Positions 24,428 through 33,052 of a stretch of DNA of 64,000 bases are shown piece by piece. The position numbers were made by a program, and so were the translations under genes. This stretch comes from Chloroflexota bacterium. GTDB taxonomy: Bacteria; Chloroflexota; Anaerolineae; Aggregatilineales; Phototrophicaceae. The stretch covers positions 142,228 through 206,227 of the forward strand of contig JAPOXG010000058.1 in the NCBI GenBank assembly GCA_026707225.1. The letters are read 5' to 3'. Under the pieces are notes generated by a model, which did no database searches, was not told where the DNA came from, and saw only the letters and a program-made list of their open reading frames with translations. The first letter of the stretch is position 1, and each line of letters opens with the position of its first letter.

Positions 24428-26182
24428 ATGGACCGAACGGTACCGCAAACGGGCAGCGAAGAAATCGAACTGTACATGCGAACCTATTATTCGCTTTTGC
24501 GTTCGAGCGACAGCATCAAAATCGAAACCCTGGTCGAGAGCCACCTGGCCATGCGTTCGTCATTGCATGAGCATGCCGCCGCCGTCGAGCCACCCGCCTC
24601 CGCCTTGATGTATAGCGCGCTGCGTCTGCCGCCTTGTATTGTTCAGACGGAAGAAGTTTTAATCGGGCAGATGAGCCGCTCGTTCATCGCCGCCGGTTAC
24701 CGCAACATCGAGGCCTGGCAGCGCGTATTTGCGACGGGCCGCCGCCGGCGCGCCCACTTTGACGGCGAAAGCATCCTGGCGGTCTATGTCGTCAGCCGTT
24801 CGGATATTGACGACCTGGTGCCAATTTTGACTGCCTTTCAAATCGAGTGGAACAAGCTGCATGATCTGCTGCAGAATCCCGATCTCTCTGATTTGCTGGG
24901 ACCCTACGTCGATGCCGGCAATTTGCCGACGGAAGACTTTGCCGCCCTCGCCGCCGCTTTACGCATCCGCGTGAGCGATCTGAAGCGACTGCACTTGCTG
25001 TGGGGGGAAGACTTCGTCAACAACTTGCTCCAAATTCGCGAGCATCGCAAGAGCATGACCCTGCGCCTGATCGCCGGTTCCTTATCCGATTATCGGCGCG
25101 CCACCGCTTCCTGGTGGAATGAACTCTGCGAGGAATTGTCGCAGGCCGGGATTGATCCCGGTGAGCGCCCGGTCTACTTCGTTTCCAGCAATACCCATTC
25201 TTTGATCAACCTGCTCGCCGGATTCGCTCGCCGATTTGAAGAAAGCCTGATTGATTACATCGAATCGTTCGAAGAGAAATCCCTGCTTACCGAATACGAA
25301 GACACCAAGGAGAGTTATCACAAGAGCACGGACAACTTCCTCTATTTTGTCTTGCGGCGCTATCTATCGGAAAAAGGCAGCCAAGCGCGCCATGTTTTCG
25401 CCAGGGAAGAAAATCGCTTGGGCATCCATCGCGTGCCCAGCCGGCATGGCTTCGAAATGGAAACGCAAGTCATCGAATTGGGCAAGCTGGAGGCGCGCTG
25501 GTTCGATCCGCGTTTGGGCCGAGCCGATGACCTGGCGCCACTGCGCCACAGCAATGCCATCATCATCAATATCGATTATCCGCTGGGCATGGCATCGTAT
25601 GAATTGCTGAGCCGCATCTCGCAGGGCGCTGGTCGGCTGGATGGCGTCTATGTCATGGGCAAGGCGGCCACCTTGAATGGCCGCATCGGCGATATGATGA
25701 TTCCCAACGTGATCCACGACGAACACTCGCAGAACACCTATCTGTTCAGAAATTGCTTCACCGCGCGGCACGTGCGCAGCTATATGCAGCATGGCAACGT
25801 CTTGGACAATCAAAAGGCGGTGACGGTTCTCGGCACCTTTTTGCAGAATCCTCATTATATGAGCGTCTTCTACAAGGAAGGCTACACCGACATCGAGATG
25901 GAGGGCGGTCCTTATCTGTCGGCGGTTTACGAAGCTTTCCGTCCGCAGCGTCATCCGATGAACGAGATCGTCAATCTGCATTCGGTCAAATTCGATATCG
26001 GTTTCCTGCATTACGCATCGGACAAGCCGATGAAGACGGGCCAGAATCTGGGCGCGGGAAGCCTGAGCTACGGCGGCGTCGAACCGACCTACGCCGCTGC
26101 CATCGCCATTTTGCGCCGCATCTTTTACAACGAGACGGAAAAATTGATTGAAACTACCTTCGAGGCGCTGCCCGCCTTTTGA
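24428..26182 (+). CDS. Uncharacterised protein with nucleoside phosphorylase-like C-terminal domain
   Basis: The 584-residue protein lies 12 bases after the FAD/Fe-S gene and 33 bases before the molybdenum subunit. The first half (about 1-330) is mostly helical and matches nothing I recognise. The second half has, in the order seen in purine nucleosidases and phosphorylases, a hydrophobic strand (375-382), GKAATLNGRIGDMMIP (411-426), TDIEMEGG (487-494) and YASDKP (529-534). The middle two resemble the glycine loop with GD and the ribose-binding EMEG of MTA/SAH and AMP nucleosidases; the SD resembles their catalytic Asp. I infer a nucleosidase or nucleotidase-like enzyme of a new subgroup. There is no signal peptide. 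Confidence 0.7.
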   Translation: MDRTVPQTGSEEIELYMRTYYSLLRSSDSIKIETLVESHLAMRSSLHEHAAAVEPPASALMYSALRLPPCIVQTEEVLIGQMSRSFIAAGYRNIEAWQRVFATGRRRRAHFDGESILAVYVVSRSDIDDLVPILTAFQIEWNKLHDLLQNPDLSDLLGPYVDAGNLPTEDFAALAAALRIRVSDLKRLHLLWGEDFVNNLLQIREHRKSMTLRLIAGSLSDYRRATASWWNELCEELSQAGIDPGERPVYFVSSNTHSLINLLAGFARRFEESLIDYIESFEEKSLLTEYEDTKESYHKSTDNFLYFVLRRYLSEKGSQARHVFAREENRLGIHRVPSRHGFEMETQVIELGKLEARWFDPRLGRADDLAPLRHSNAIIINIDYPLGMASYELLSRISQGAGRLDGVYVMGKAATLNGRIGDMMIPNVIHDEHSQNTYLFRNCFTARHVRSYMQHGNVLDNQKAVTVLGTFLQNPHYMSVFYKEGYTDIEMEGGPYLSAVYEAFRPQRHPMNEIVNLHSVKFDIGFLHYASDKPMKTGQNLGAGSLSYGGVEPTYAAAIAILRRIFYNETEKLIETTFEALPAF

Positions 26183-26215
26183 GTTAAATCCGCGCGCGAA
26201 GCTAATTGGACGAGG

Positions 26216-28450
26216 ATGCCCGCCGTGATCCCTGAACAAACCAAGGTCATCAGCGAATCTATCAAGCGCATCGACGCCCATGGCAAGGTCACGGGCGAGG
26301 CGCTTTATCCCGGTGATATCAATATCGAGGGGCAGTTATGGCTGCGCGTCAAGTTCAGCGAACGCGCCCATGCCCGCGTCTTACGCGTTGACGCCAGCAA
26401 AGCCGAAGCCTTGCCGGGCGTCGCCCGCGTATTCACCAGCCTTGACGTGCCAATCAATGAATACGGGCTCGTGCTCAAAGACCAGCCCGTGCTTTGTGGT
26501 CCCGGCGGGGGAAAGGCGGGCACTGATGTGGCGCGCTGTTATATGGATATGGTGGCGACCGTCGTGGCGGAGACCGACGAGATTGCGCAAGAGGCGCTGG
26601 ATCTTATCGACGTGCAATATGAGGATCTGCCCGCCGTCTTCGATCCGGAAGAGGCGATGGCTGAAGCGGCGCCCCAACTCCATCCGGACAGTCCGCGCAA
26701 TCTGGTGACGCGGTATCGCATTCGCCGCGGCGACATGGAGGCGGGCTGGGCGGCCGCTGAGATCGTGGTGGAAGGCGAATACGAAACGACCTGGCAAGAA
26801 CATGCCTATTTGCAGCCGGAAGCGGGCCTCGCCTACATTGATGAAGAAAATCGCGTTACGGTCCTGGTTGCGGGCCAGTGGACGCACGAAGATCAAGAGC
26901 AGATTTATCATGCGCTGGCTCTGCCCCCGGAACAGGTGCGCGTCATCTATCCCGCCATTGGCGGCGCATTTGGCGGCCGCGAAGATATGACAGTGCAAAT
27001 TGTGTTGGCGCTGGCCGCCTGGCAGCTGCGGGTTCCGATCAAGATTCAATGGAACCGGGAAGAATCCATCCTCTATCATCACAAACGGCATCCGATCAAG
27101 GTGCGGACGAAATGGGGCGCCACGGCGAACGGCTTGCTGACCGCCGCCGCGGCCGAAGTGATTGGCGATGCCGGCGCTTACAACTACACATCAAACAAGG
27201 TGCTTGGCAACGCCCAGCTGACCGTCACCGGACCTTACGAGATTCCCAACGTCCATGTCGATACCTTTACGGTGTACACCAACAATATCCCGTCGGGGGC
27301 TTTTCGCGGCTTTGGCGCGCCCCAAGCGCTTTTCGCCGCCGAAGGACAGATGAATCGCCTGGCGGCCGCGCTGAAGCTGGACCCGCTCGAGATCCGCCTG
27401 AAGAACAGCATCCGCGAAGGAAGCATTGGCTCGGTGGACACGCCCTTTCCCGCCGGCGTGACCATGCCGCAAGTGTTTGAAGCCTGCGGGCGAGAGTCCT
27501 GGTGGGGGCGCTCAGCAGCAGGCTGGAGGCTGCGGGCCGCTTCGCAACCGGCCGATCAACACCGGCGCCGCGGTCGTGGCATCGCGGGCGGCTTCAAGAA
27601 TGTCGGCTTCAGCTTTGGTTTTCCCGAGCATTGCTGGGCTGGCATCGAATTGCGGGGGAGCGCCGAAATCGAAAAGGTTATCCTCTACCATGCCGGCGCT
27701 GATGTCGGGCAAGGGGCGCATACCGCATTGAGTCAGATGGCGGCTGAGGCCGTCGGCATGCCATTCGAAACGGTTGAGATTGTCGCCTCCGATACTGCTT
27801 CGTCCGAGTCTGCGGGCAGCGCGTCCGCCTCGCGCCTGACTTTCATGTCCGGCAACGCCATTCGCGGCGCCGCCGAGATCGCCTTGCGCAAATGGCAGGA
27901 CGAAGAGCGCCCGGCCCTGGGCGAGTTCATGTACCATCCGCCGGCGACCACGGCCTTCGATCCGGAGACCGGCCGGGCCGAGCCAAATTTCGCCTATGGC
28001 TACGTAGCCGAAGCGGTTGAGGTTGAAGTCGATATCGAGACGGGGCAAGTGCGGCTGCTGGAAGTCGTCTGCGCCAACGATGTGGGCAAGGTCATCAATC
28101 CGCAGCAGCTGCAGGGGCAGATTGAAGGCGCGATCGTGCAGGCGCAAGGCTACGCCCTGATGGAATACTTGGTATCCGATGAAGGGCGGATACTCAATCC
28201 TTATCTCTCGACATATCTGATCCCGACATCGCTTGACGTGCCGCCGCGGATCAAGTCCGTCATCTTGGAGAATCCCGATCCCATCGGACCCTGGGGAGCG
28301 CGGGGCATGGCGGAAATGCCCTTTCTTCCCCTAGCGCCGGCCATCGCCGCTGCGATTTATGACGCGGCCGGCATCTGGATCGATTCCCAGCCCTTCACCG
28401 CGCAGAAGGTGCTGCAGGCGCTGCGCCAGCGCGGCATCGGCGCCATCTGA
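26216..28450 (+). CDS. Xanthine dehydrogenase molybdenum-binding subunit
   Basis: This is a large subunit of the xanthine oxidase/CoxL family with 744 residues. It shows the N-terminal a/b hammerhead domain, GGAFGGRED and FRGFGAPQ in the molybdopterin region, DVGQGAHT, and the catalytic glutamate in GARGMAEMP near the C-terminus. It hydroxylates purines (hypoxanthine, xanthine) or a related heterocycle. Context with adenine and 8-oxoguanine deaminases favours xanthine. The Arg-rich stretch at about residues 435-455 is a normal linker, not a frameshift. Molybdenum cofactor maturation is provided by the next gene. Confidence 0.92.
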   Translation: MPAVIPEQTKVISESIKRIDAHGKVTGEALYPGDINIEGQLWLRVKFSERAHARVLRVDASKAEALPGVARVFTSLDVPINEYGLVLKDQPVLCGPGGGKAGTDVARCYMDMVATVVAETDEIAQEALDLIDVQYEDLPAVFDPEEAMAEAAPQLHPDSPRNLVTRYRIRRGDMEAGWAAAEIVVEGEYETTWQEHAYLQPEAGLAYIDEENRVTVLVAGQWTHEDQEQIYHALALPPEQVRVIYPAIGGAFGGREDMTVQIVLALAAWQLRVPIKIQWNREESILYHHKRHPIKVRTKWGATANGLLTAAAAEVIGDAGAYNYTSNKVLGNAQLTVTGPYEIPNVHVDTFTVYTNNIPSGAFRGFGAPQALFAAEGQMNRLAAALKLDPLEIRLKNSIREGSIGSVDTPFPAGVTMPQVFEACGRESWWGRSAAGWRLRAASQPADQHRRRGRGIAGGFKNVGFSFGFPEHCWAGIELRGSAEIEKVILYHAGADVGQGAHTALSQMAAEAVGMPFETVEIVASDTASSESAGSASASRLTFMSGNAIRGAAEIALRKWQDEERPALGEFMYHPPATTAFDPETGRAEPNFAYGYVAEAVEVEVDIETGQVRLLEVVCANDVGKVINPQQLQGQIEGAIVQAQGYALMEYLVSDEGRILNPYLSTYLIPTSLDVPPRIKSVILENPDPIGPWGARGMAEMPFLPLAPAIAAAIYDAAGIWIDSQPFTAQKVLQALRQRGIGAI

Positions 28451-28621
28451 TCGGCGGACGCGGCTTACCGTCACGCGCCGAGATTCGCCCAAGAGCACAG
28501 CGTCCAAGGCAGCGGGCGCGCTGCTTCGCTTTCATGTTATCATTGGGCATGTCACGCTGTAGAACGATCGCCGAGAACCGGCCCGCCTAGGTCGAGGTCG
28601 GTCGTTATCCGGGAAAGGTCA

Positions 28622-29983
28622 ATGCGATTCGAGCAAGCTTTTGATGTGGCGCCCGGCGATGTCGTCGCCTTCATCGGCGCGGGCGGGAAGACATCGCTGC
28701 TGGTCGGATTGGGTTATGAGCTGGCTGAAGCCGGCTGGCGCGTCTTGGCGACGACGACCACCAGACTCTCGACCGATCAGCTGGACTTATTTCCCTGTAC
28801 GATGGCGGCCGGCGCCGCTCCGCGGGCGATCTCGGAAGCGCTGACCGAGCACCAATTCGTCTTGCTGCATGAACAGATTCGCAGCGGTTATGTTTACGGT
28901 CCGCCAGTCGAATGGACCAGGCAGCTGCTGGACAGCGTGGACTCGGATATCCTGCTGGTCGAGTCGGATGACGCCGCGGGCATGCCCTTTAAGGCGCCGC
29001 TGGCGCATGAACCCCAGATTCCCTTGGAGACATCGCTGGTCATTTCGATCGCTTCCCTCCGCGCTCTGGGCTTGCCGCTCGATAGCGACCATATCTACAA
29101 TCCGGCCGCGATGATCGCCCGCTACGGATTCGTCGAGAACAGCCCGGTCAAATCGCCCTGGCTGGCGCAGGTGCTGCGTGATGAAGCGCTCGGTTTGCGC
29201 GGCGTCCCGGCGGGGGCTCGCGTCATTGTATTTCTAAACCAGACGCCGGCGCGCGGGTTCATGCGCGGGCGGGCGCGGATGATCGCCAGGCTCAGTTTGC
29301 AGAGCGCGCGGATAGACGCGGTCGCGCTGGGGGCGGTGCGCGGCGCCGAACCCGTATTTGAATTGCAGCGGCGCGTCGGCGCGCTCGTGCTGGCCACCGG
29401 AGAGTCGCCCTGCAAAGATGGCGACCGGATGCTGCGGCCATCCGACCGGGGCCGGGCTGCCGTCGCGCAGATTACGGAGAAAGTCCTTCGTTCGCGCATT
29501 GAACATATTCGCCTCGTCACCGGCCGGCGGGCGCCTGAGGTGCGGGCGGCGACCAGACCGCTCGGGGTGAAAGCGATTCACGATCGGGCGCATCAGGCGG
29601 GCGGGGCGGTTACCGCGCTGAAAGCCGGGCTGCGCGCGCTGCCGGAGCAGCTATCGGCAGTGCTTATTGTACCCGGCGATCAGGCGCGCCTTCAGCCGAA
29701 GGTGATCTATCACATCTTGGCCGCCTATGCGCGCGGAGATGGCGATTTCATCGTTCCCCGTTACCGCATGCGCTCAGGCTACCCTGTTCTCATTGGAAAA
29801 CGCTATTGGCAGGACCTGCTCAAGATGCCGCGCCAAAGCGATTTTCGCGCCATCGCCCAGCGCTTTGTAAACGACATCACTTTTCTGAATGTCGATAGCG
29901 ATAGCATCTTTCATGATCTCGGGCGCCGGCCCCTGCATCGTGCGGACCGCCACGACGCGCGGGTGGGCAACCGCGGCCGCTAA
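28622..29983 (+). CDS. YqeC-MocA fusion for molybdenum hydroxylase maturation
   Basis: Residues 1 to about 240 match YqeC, the putative accessory protein of selenium-dependent molybdenum hydroxylases, with a P-loop FIGAGGKTS (17-25) and an ESDDAAG block. Residues from about 255 resemble MocA/MobA nucleotidyltransferases, which attach CMP to molybdopterin; a VPGDQ metal site and an FIVPRYRMRSGYPVL block are present. The usual nucleotide loop LAAGxSxRMGxxK is degenerate here (LATGESPCKDGDR), so the transferase activity is uncertain. In E. coli yqeC and mocA are neighbouring genes in the same purine cluster. The stop overlaps the convergent channel gene by four bases. Confidence 0.82.
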   Translation: MRFEQAFDVAPGDVVAFIGAGGKTSLLVGLGYELAEAGWRVLATTTTRLSTDQLDLFPCTMAAGAAPRAISEALTEHQFVLLHEQIRSGYVYGPPVEWTRQLLDSVDSDILLVESDDAAGMPFKAPLAHEPQIPLETSLVISIASLRALGLPLDSDHIYNPAAMIARYGFVENSPVKSPWLAQVLRDEALGLRGVPAGARVIVFLNQTPARGFMRGRARMIARLSLQSARIDAVALGAVRGAEPVFELQRRVGALVLATGESPCKDGDRMLRPSDRGRAAVAQITEKVLRSRIEHIRLVTGRRAPEVRAATRPLGVKAIHDRAHQAGGAVTALKAGLRALPEQLSAVLIVPGDQARLQPKVIYHILAAYARGDGDFIVPRYRMRSGYPVLIGKRYWQDLLKMPRQSDFRAIAQRFVNDITFLNVDSDSIFHDLGRRPLHRADRHDARVGNRGR

Positions 29984-32052
29984 CCGCTGCCCCCCTGCTG
30001 AATCAGCTCCCGCACCATATCTCTTGACCAGACCCCGCTGGCGCTAACATCAACTTCCAGCCGTAAGGTGGCAGGTCGTTTATCCTTGTGGCCGGTGGCG
30101 TTCGCGCGCATTTCATCAAAATACTCCATCGGCGTGATGACGATCAATACTTCCTGCGGCTGCACCAGATGGTCGGGCGGCGGCGTATAGAGGAAGTCCC
30201 TGCGATTGGCGCGGCGAACGCCAACGACGCTGGCGCGATAACGCATGGTTAAAGCCAGTTCGCGAATCGTCTTGCCAATCCAGGGCGAATCGTCCTCCAT
30301 GTAGAGCTCGGCAGTTTCGAGCCCGGTGATTTCATTGTAAAGCACATGCTGGAGGAAATCGGCGATCTCCGGTCGAGTGGTCGCGAGCAGCACGAACTGC
30401 GCGGCGACATGAAAGGGGCTGACAACGCGATCGGCGCCAGACCGCCGCAGCTTTTCGATCATGTCGTCAGTTGTTGCTGTGACCGATATCAGCAGCGATT
30501 TGCTGATGGCGCGCGCTGACAAAACAGACAGAACGGCAGCGGCTTTATCCTGAATCGAAATCATAATCGCCTGCGCTCGTTTGACGCCGGCATTTTTCAG
30601 CGTGGATTCCTGGGCTGGATCGCCATGAATCACGCGGAAGCCGCGCTGCCGCCAACGTTCAGTGACCTCTTCATCATTGCTGATCAGAACGAAAGGACGC
30701 GCCGGATCGAGAAAGCGCACCGCGCTCTGGATGATATGGTCGTTGCCGCAGATTACAAAATGCTTCGCCATCGTATCGATAACAGCCTCGCTTTCCTCAA
30801 GGCTGTAGACCTCGTCCAGGCTCTTGGATTCGCGCGTCGGGACCAGCCGCTGGAAACTGGCGAAGCGCATCTCGTCCCGGCCTTGCGGTCGGCAATCATG
30901 CTGAAGGACAGGAACCATCGGTCCAGGCGCGACGACCAGCAGAATCTCGTCTTCCTGCAGCAGCCGCCGGCCGCCGGCCGTATGCGCGAATTCACCCGAT
31001 TCCAGCCGTATGCCCAGGATTCCCGCATTGTATCGTTCGTTTAGGGCAAGGTCGTTTATGCGCCGACCGATCCAGGGCGAGTCGTCTTCCAGTTCCAGCT
31101 GGGTTATCTGATGATGTTGGTCTTGTTCAAAGAGAATGCTGCTGAAGAAGTCGTTTACCGCGGGCCGCAGTGTGGCGCTGTTGAGGAACTGCGCCGCCAC
31201 TTCATAAGGCGCCAGGACAACATTCGCGCCCGCCTTGATCATTTTGCGTTTGAGTTCCTCTTCGACGGCCGCGGCGGTGATGTAAAGCCGCGGGTTCAGG
31301 TTGCGCGCCGTCAACACGGTCAACAAGCTTTCGGTATCCTGATTGAGCATGACCATGATGGCCCGCGCCCGGGCGATGCCAGCCGATAGCAAATCATCAT
31401 CGTCGGTTGGTTCGCCATCAATCACGAGAATGCCAGCGGCGCGCAGGCGCTCGGCGTATTCTTTATCGTCCGTGACAACGACCAACAAGTCGAGCAAGGT
31501 GACGTGGTCAACGAAGACGTGGTGGTATAAGAGGAACAGCCGGTAAATCAGCTTGCGCAGGGCAAGAAAACGGCCGCGTTCCGCCGGTCCAAACAGGCGT
31601 TTCAGCCAATTCTCTAGCGGCTGGTAGACGCTCTGCTGGTGCTGTTTGCGCCGGATTTCGGCGCCATGCAAAACATAGCCAATCGTCTTGTCGACCATTT
31701 CGCCGGTGCCGCAGATAATATAATGTCTGTTGAGCTTGCCGATCTTTTTCTTGGTCTGGAAGAGACGCCGGCGGGTCATCGCTTCGGAGCTGAAGAGCAG
31801 CGCGAATGAGGACGATAGGAAAAATAGCAGCGCGCTCATTCCAGCGCCGACAAGCACCAGCGTGAACAGCCGGCCGAGTTCAGTCTTTGGCGTAAAATCG
31901 CCGTAACCAATGGTCGTCAGCGTGATAATGGTCAGATAAATCGCGTCAAAGACGGACATGCCTTCGATGAAAGCGAAGCCGGCGATGCCGATCGGCACAA
32001 CGATGAAAATGAGAACCGCAGCGGCTCGAAATTGCCGGCGCAGATCGCTCAC
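29980..32052 (-). CDS. Two-TM potassium channel with tandem RCK domains
   Basis: The 690-residue protein has one helix (9-29), the pore with selectivity filter TTIGYGD (46-52), and a second helix (62-88). Two RCK units follow: the first Rossmann strand HYIICGTGE (110-118), its C-lobe near 320-378; the second starting at HFVICGND (431-438), its C-lobe near 585-640. Both C-lobes begin with EDDSPWIG, showing internal duplication. About 60 residues are inserted in the first RCK (130-185). The second RCK lacks the GxGxxG loop. Tandem RCK chains form four-subunit gating rings as in GsuK. It is divergent from the purine phosphorylase gene. Confidence 0.93.
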   Translation of the reverse strand: MSDLRRQFRAAAVLIFIVVPIGIAGFAFIEGMSVFDAIYLTIITLTTIGYGDFTPKTELGRLFTLVLVGAGMSALLFFLSSSFALLFSSEAMTRRRLFQTKKKIGKLNRHYIICGTGEMVDKTIGYVLHGAEIRRKQHQQSVYQPLENWLKRLFGPAERGRFLALRKLIYRLFLLYHHVFVDHVTLLDLLVVVTDDKEYAERLRAAGILVIDGEPTDDDDLLSAGIARARAIMVMLNQDTESLLTVLTARNLNPRLYITAAAVEEELKRKMIKAGANVVLAPYEVAAQFLNSATLRPAVNDFFSSILFEQDQHHQITQLELEDDSPWIGRRINDLALNERYNAGILGIRLESGEFAHTAGGRRLLQEDEILLVVAPGPMVPVLQHDCRPQGRDEMRFASFQRLVPTRESKSLDEVYSLEESEAVIDTMAKHFVICGNDHIIQSAVRFLDPARPFVLISNDEEVTERWRQRGFRVIHGDPAQESTLKNAGVKRAQAIMISIQDKAAAVLSVLSARAISKSLLISVTATTDDMIEKLRRSGADRVVSPFHVAAQFVLLATTRPEIADFLQHVLYNEITGLETAELYMEDDSPWIGKTIRELALTMRYRASVVGVRRANRRDFLYTPPPDHLVQPQEVLIVITPMEYFDEMRANATGHKDKRPATLRLEVDVSASGVWSRDMVRELIQQGGSG

Positions 32053-32092
32053 GGATCACGCTCTCAATCTGGTAGAAGTGTTTGCTGCCCAC

Positions 32093-32122
32093 ATTATATC
32101 GGAGAACAATATCTTGTGTTAA
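32093..32122 (-). promoter_or_regulatory. Promoter of the potassium channel gene
   Basis: On the minus strand TTAACA (32122-32117) lies 18 bases before a perfect TATAAT (32098-32093). The predicted start leaves a leader of about 35 bases. Confidence 0.6.
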
Positions 32123-32212
32123 TATGACGCCAACGAGGATTGCAAGTGTTTCAGGAGTCCGCACAAATTAGAGCCTGGCATTGAACGGGCCGGCAAAGTC
32201 GGGAGCAAGGAT

Positions 32213-33052
32213 TTGTACAGTCGAGCCGATTTCCAGCGCGCCGCTTCGGTCGTCCAGTCGCGTACATCCTTGCGCCCGACGATCGGCCTGGTCTTGGGCT
32301 CCGGTTTGGGCCAACTGGCCGACGGCTTGGGAGATCGCGCGGTAATACCTTACGCCGATATCCCCGGCTGGCCCGTTTCGACGGTGGAAGGGCATCAGGG
32401 CAACCTCGTCATTGGGGAATTAGAAGGGCAGATTGTCGCCGTACAGCAGGGGCGCGCCCACTTCTACGAAGGTTACACGATGGCCGAGGTGACGTTTCCC
32501 ATACGCGTGATGAAGGAAATGGGTATCCATAGCGCGCTCTTGACGAACGCGGCCGGCGGTGTGAACAAGCGCTATCAAGTCGGCGATCTCATGCTGCTGG
32601 AGGATCATATCAATCTGCCTGGGATGGCGGGCGCAAACCCGCTCATGGGGCCGAACGATGAGGCGCTCGGCCTCCGTTTCGTCGGCATGTCGCAGGCTTA
32701 TGATCGGCGGCTTCGGCAGCGGGCGCTGGAAGTGGCGCGCGAACATGATATTCCACTGCATAGCGGCGTTTATGTCGGCTTGTCCGGTCCTTTCTTCGAG
32801 ACGCCGGCGGAAATAAGAATGGTCCGCGCTTTGGGGGCCGATGCGGTGGGCATGTCAACCGTCAACGAAGTGCTGGTCGCCCGTCACGCCGGCATGCGTG
32901 TTTTGGCCTGTTCCGGCATCACCAACCAGACCATCGACGCGGTCGACACCGAGCTGGAAACCAATCATGAAGAGGTCCTGGAGGCGGGCAAGATCATCGT
33001 CCCGCGCTTAATCACGATACTGAAAGGTCTGCTCAGCAATTTCCCAATATGA
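32213..33052 (+). CDS. punA: Purine nucleoside phosphorylase
   Basis: This 279-residue trimeric-type enzyme splits inosine and guanosine to base and ribose 1-phosphate. The motifs are VLGSGLG, EGHQGN, GRAHFYEGY, LTNAAGG, the GMSTVNEV substrate site and the purine-specific Asn in SGITNQT. The start is a TTG with AAGGA two to three bases before it; no ATG is available without losing conserved residues. It would supply bases to the purine island just upstream, although it lies beyond the convergent channel gene and needs its own promoter. Confidence 0.95.
   Translation: MYSRADFQRAASVVQSRTSLRPTIGLVLGSGLGQLADGLGDRAVIPYADIPGWPVSTVEGHQGNLVIGELEGQIVAVQQGRAHFYEGYTMAEVTFPIRVMKEMGIHSALLTNAAGGVNKRYQVGDLMLLEDHINLPGMAGANPLMGPNDEALGLRFVGMSQAYDRRLRQRALEVAREHDIPLHSGVYVGLSGPFFETPAEIRMVRALGADAVGMSTVNEVLVARHAGMRVLACSGITNQTIDAVDTELETNHEEVLEAGKIIVPRLITILKGLLSNFPI

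Noticed and set aside
27480..27600. Apparent frameshift in the xanthine dehydrogenase large subunit
   Set aside because: The Arg/Trp-rich stretch reads through in frame into normal conserved sequence, and linkers of this kind are usual between the two Mo-binding halves.
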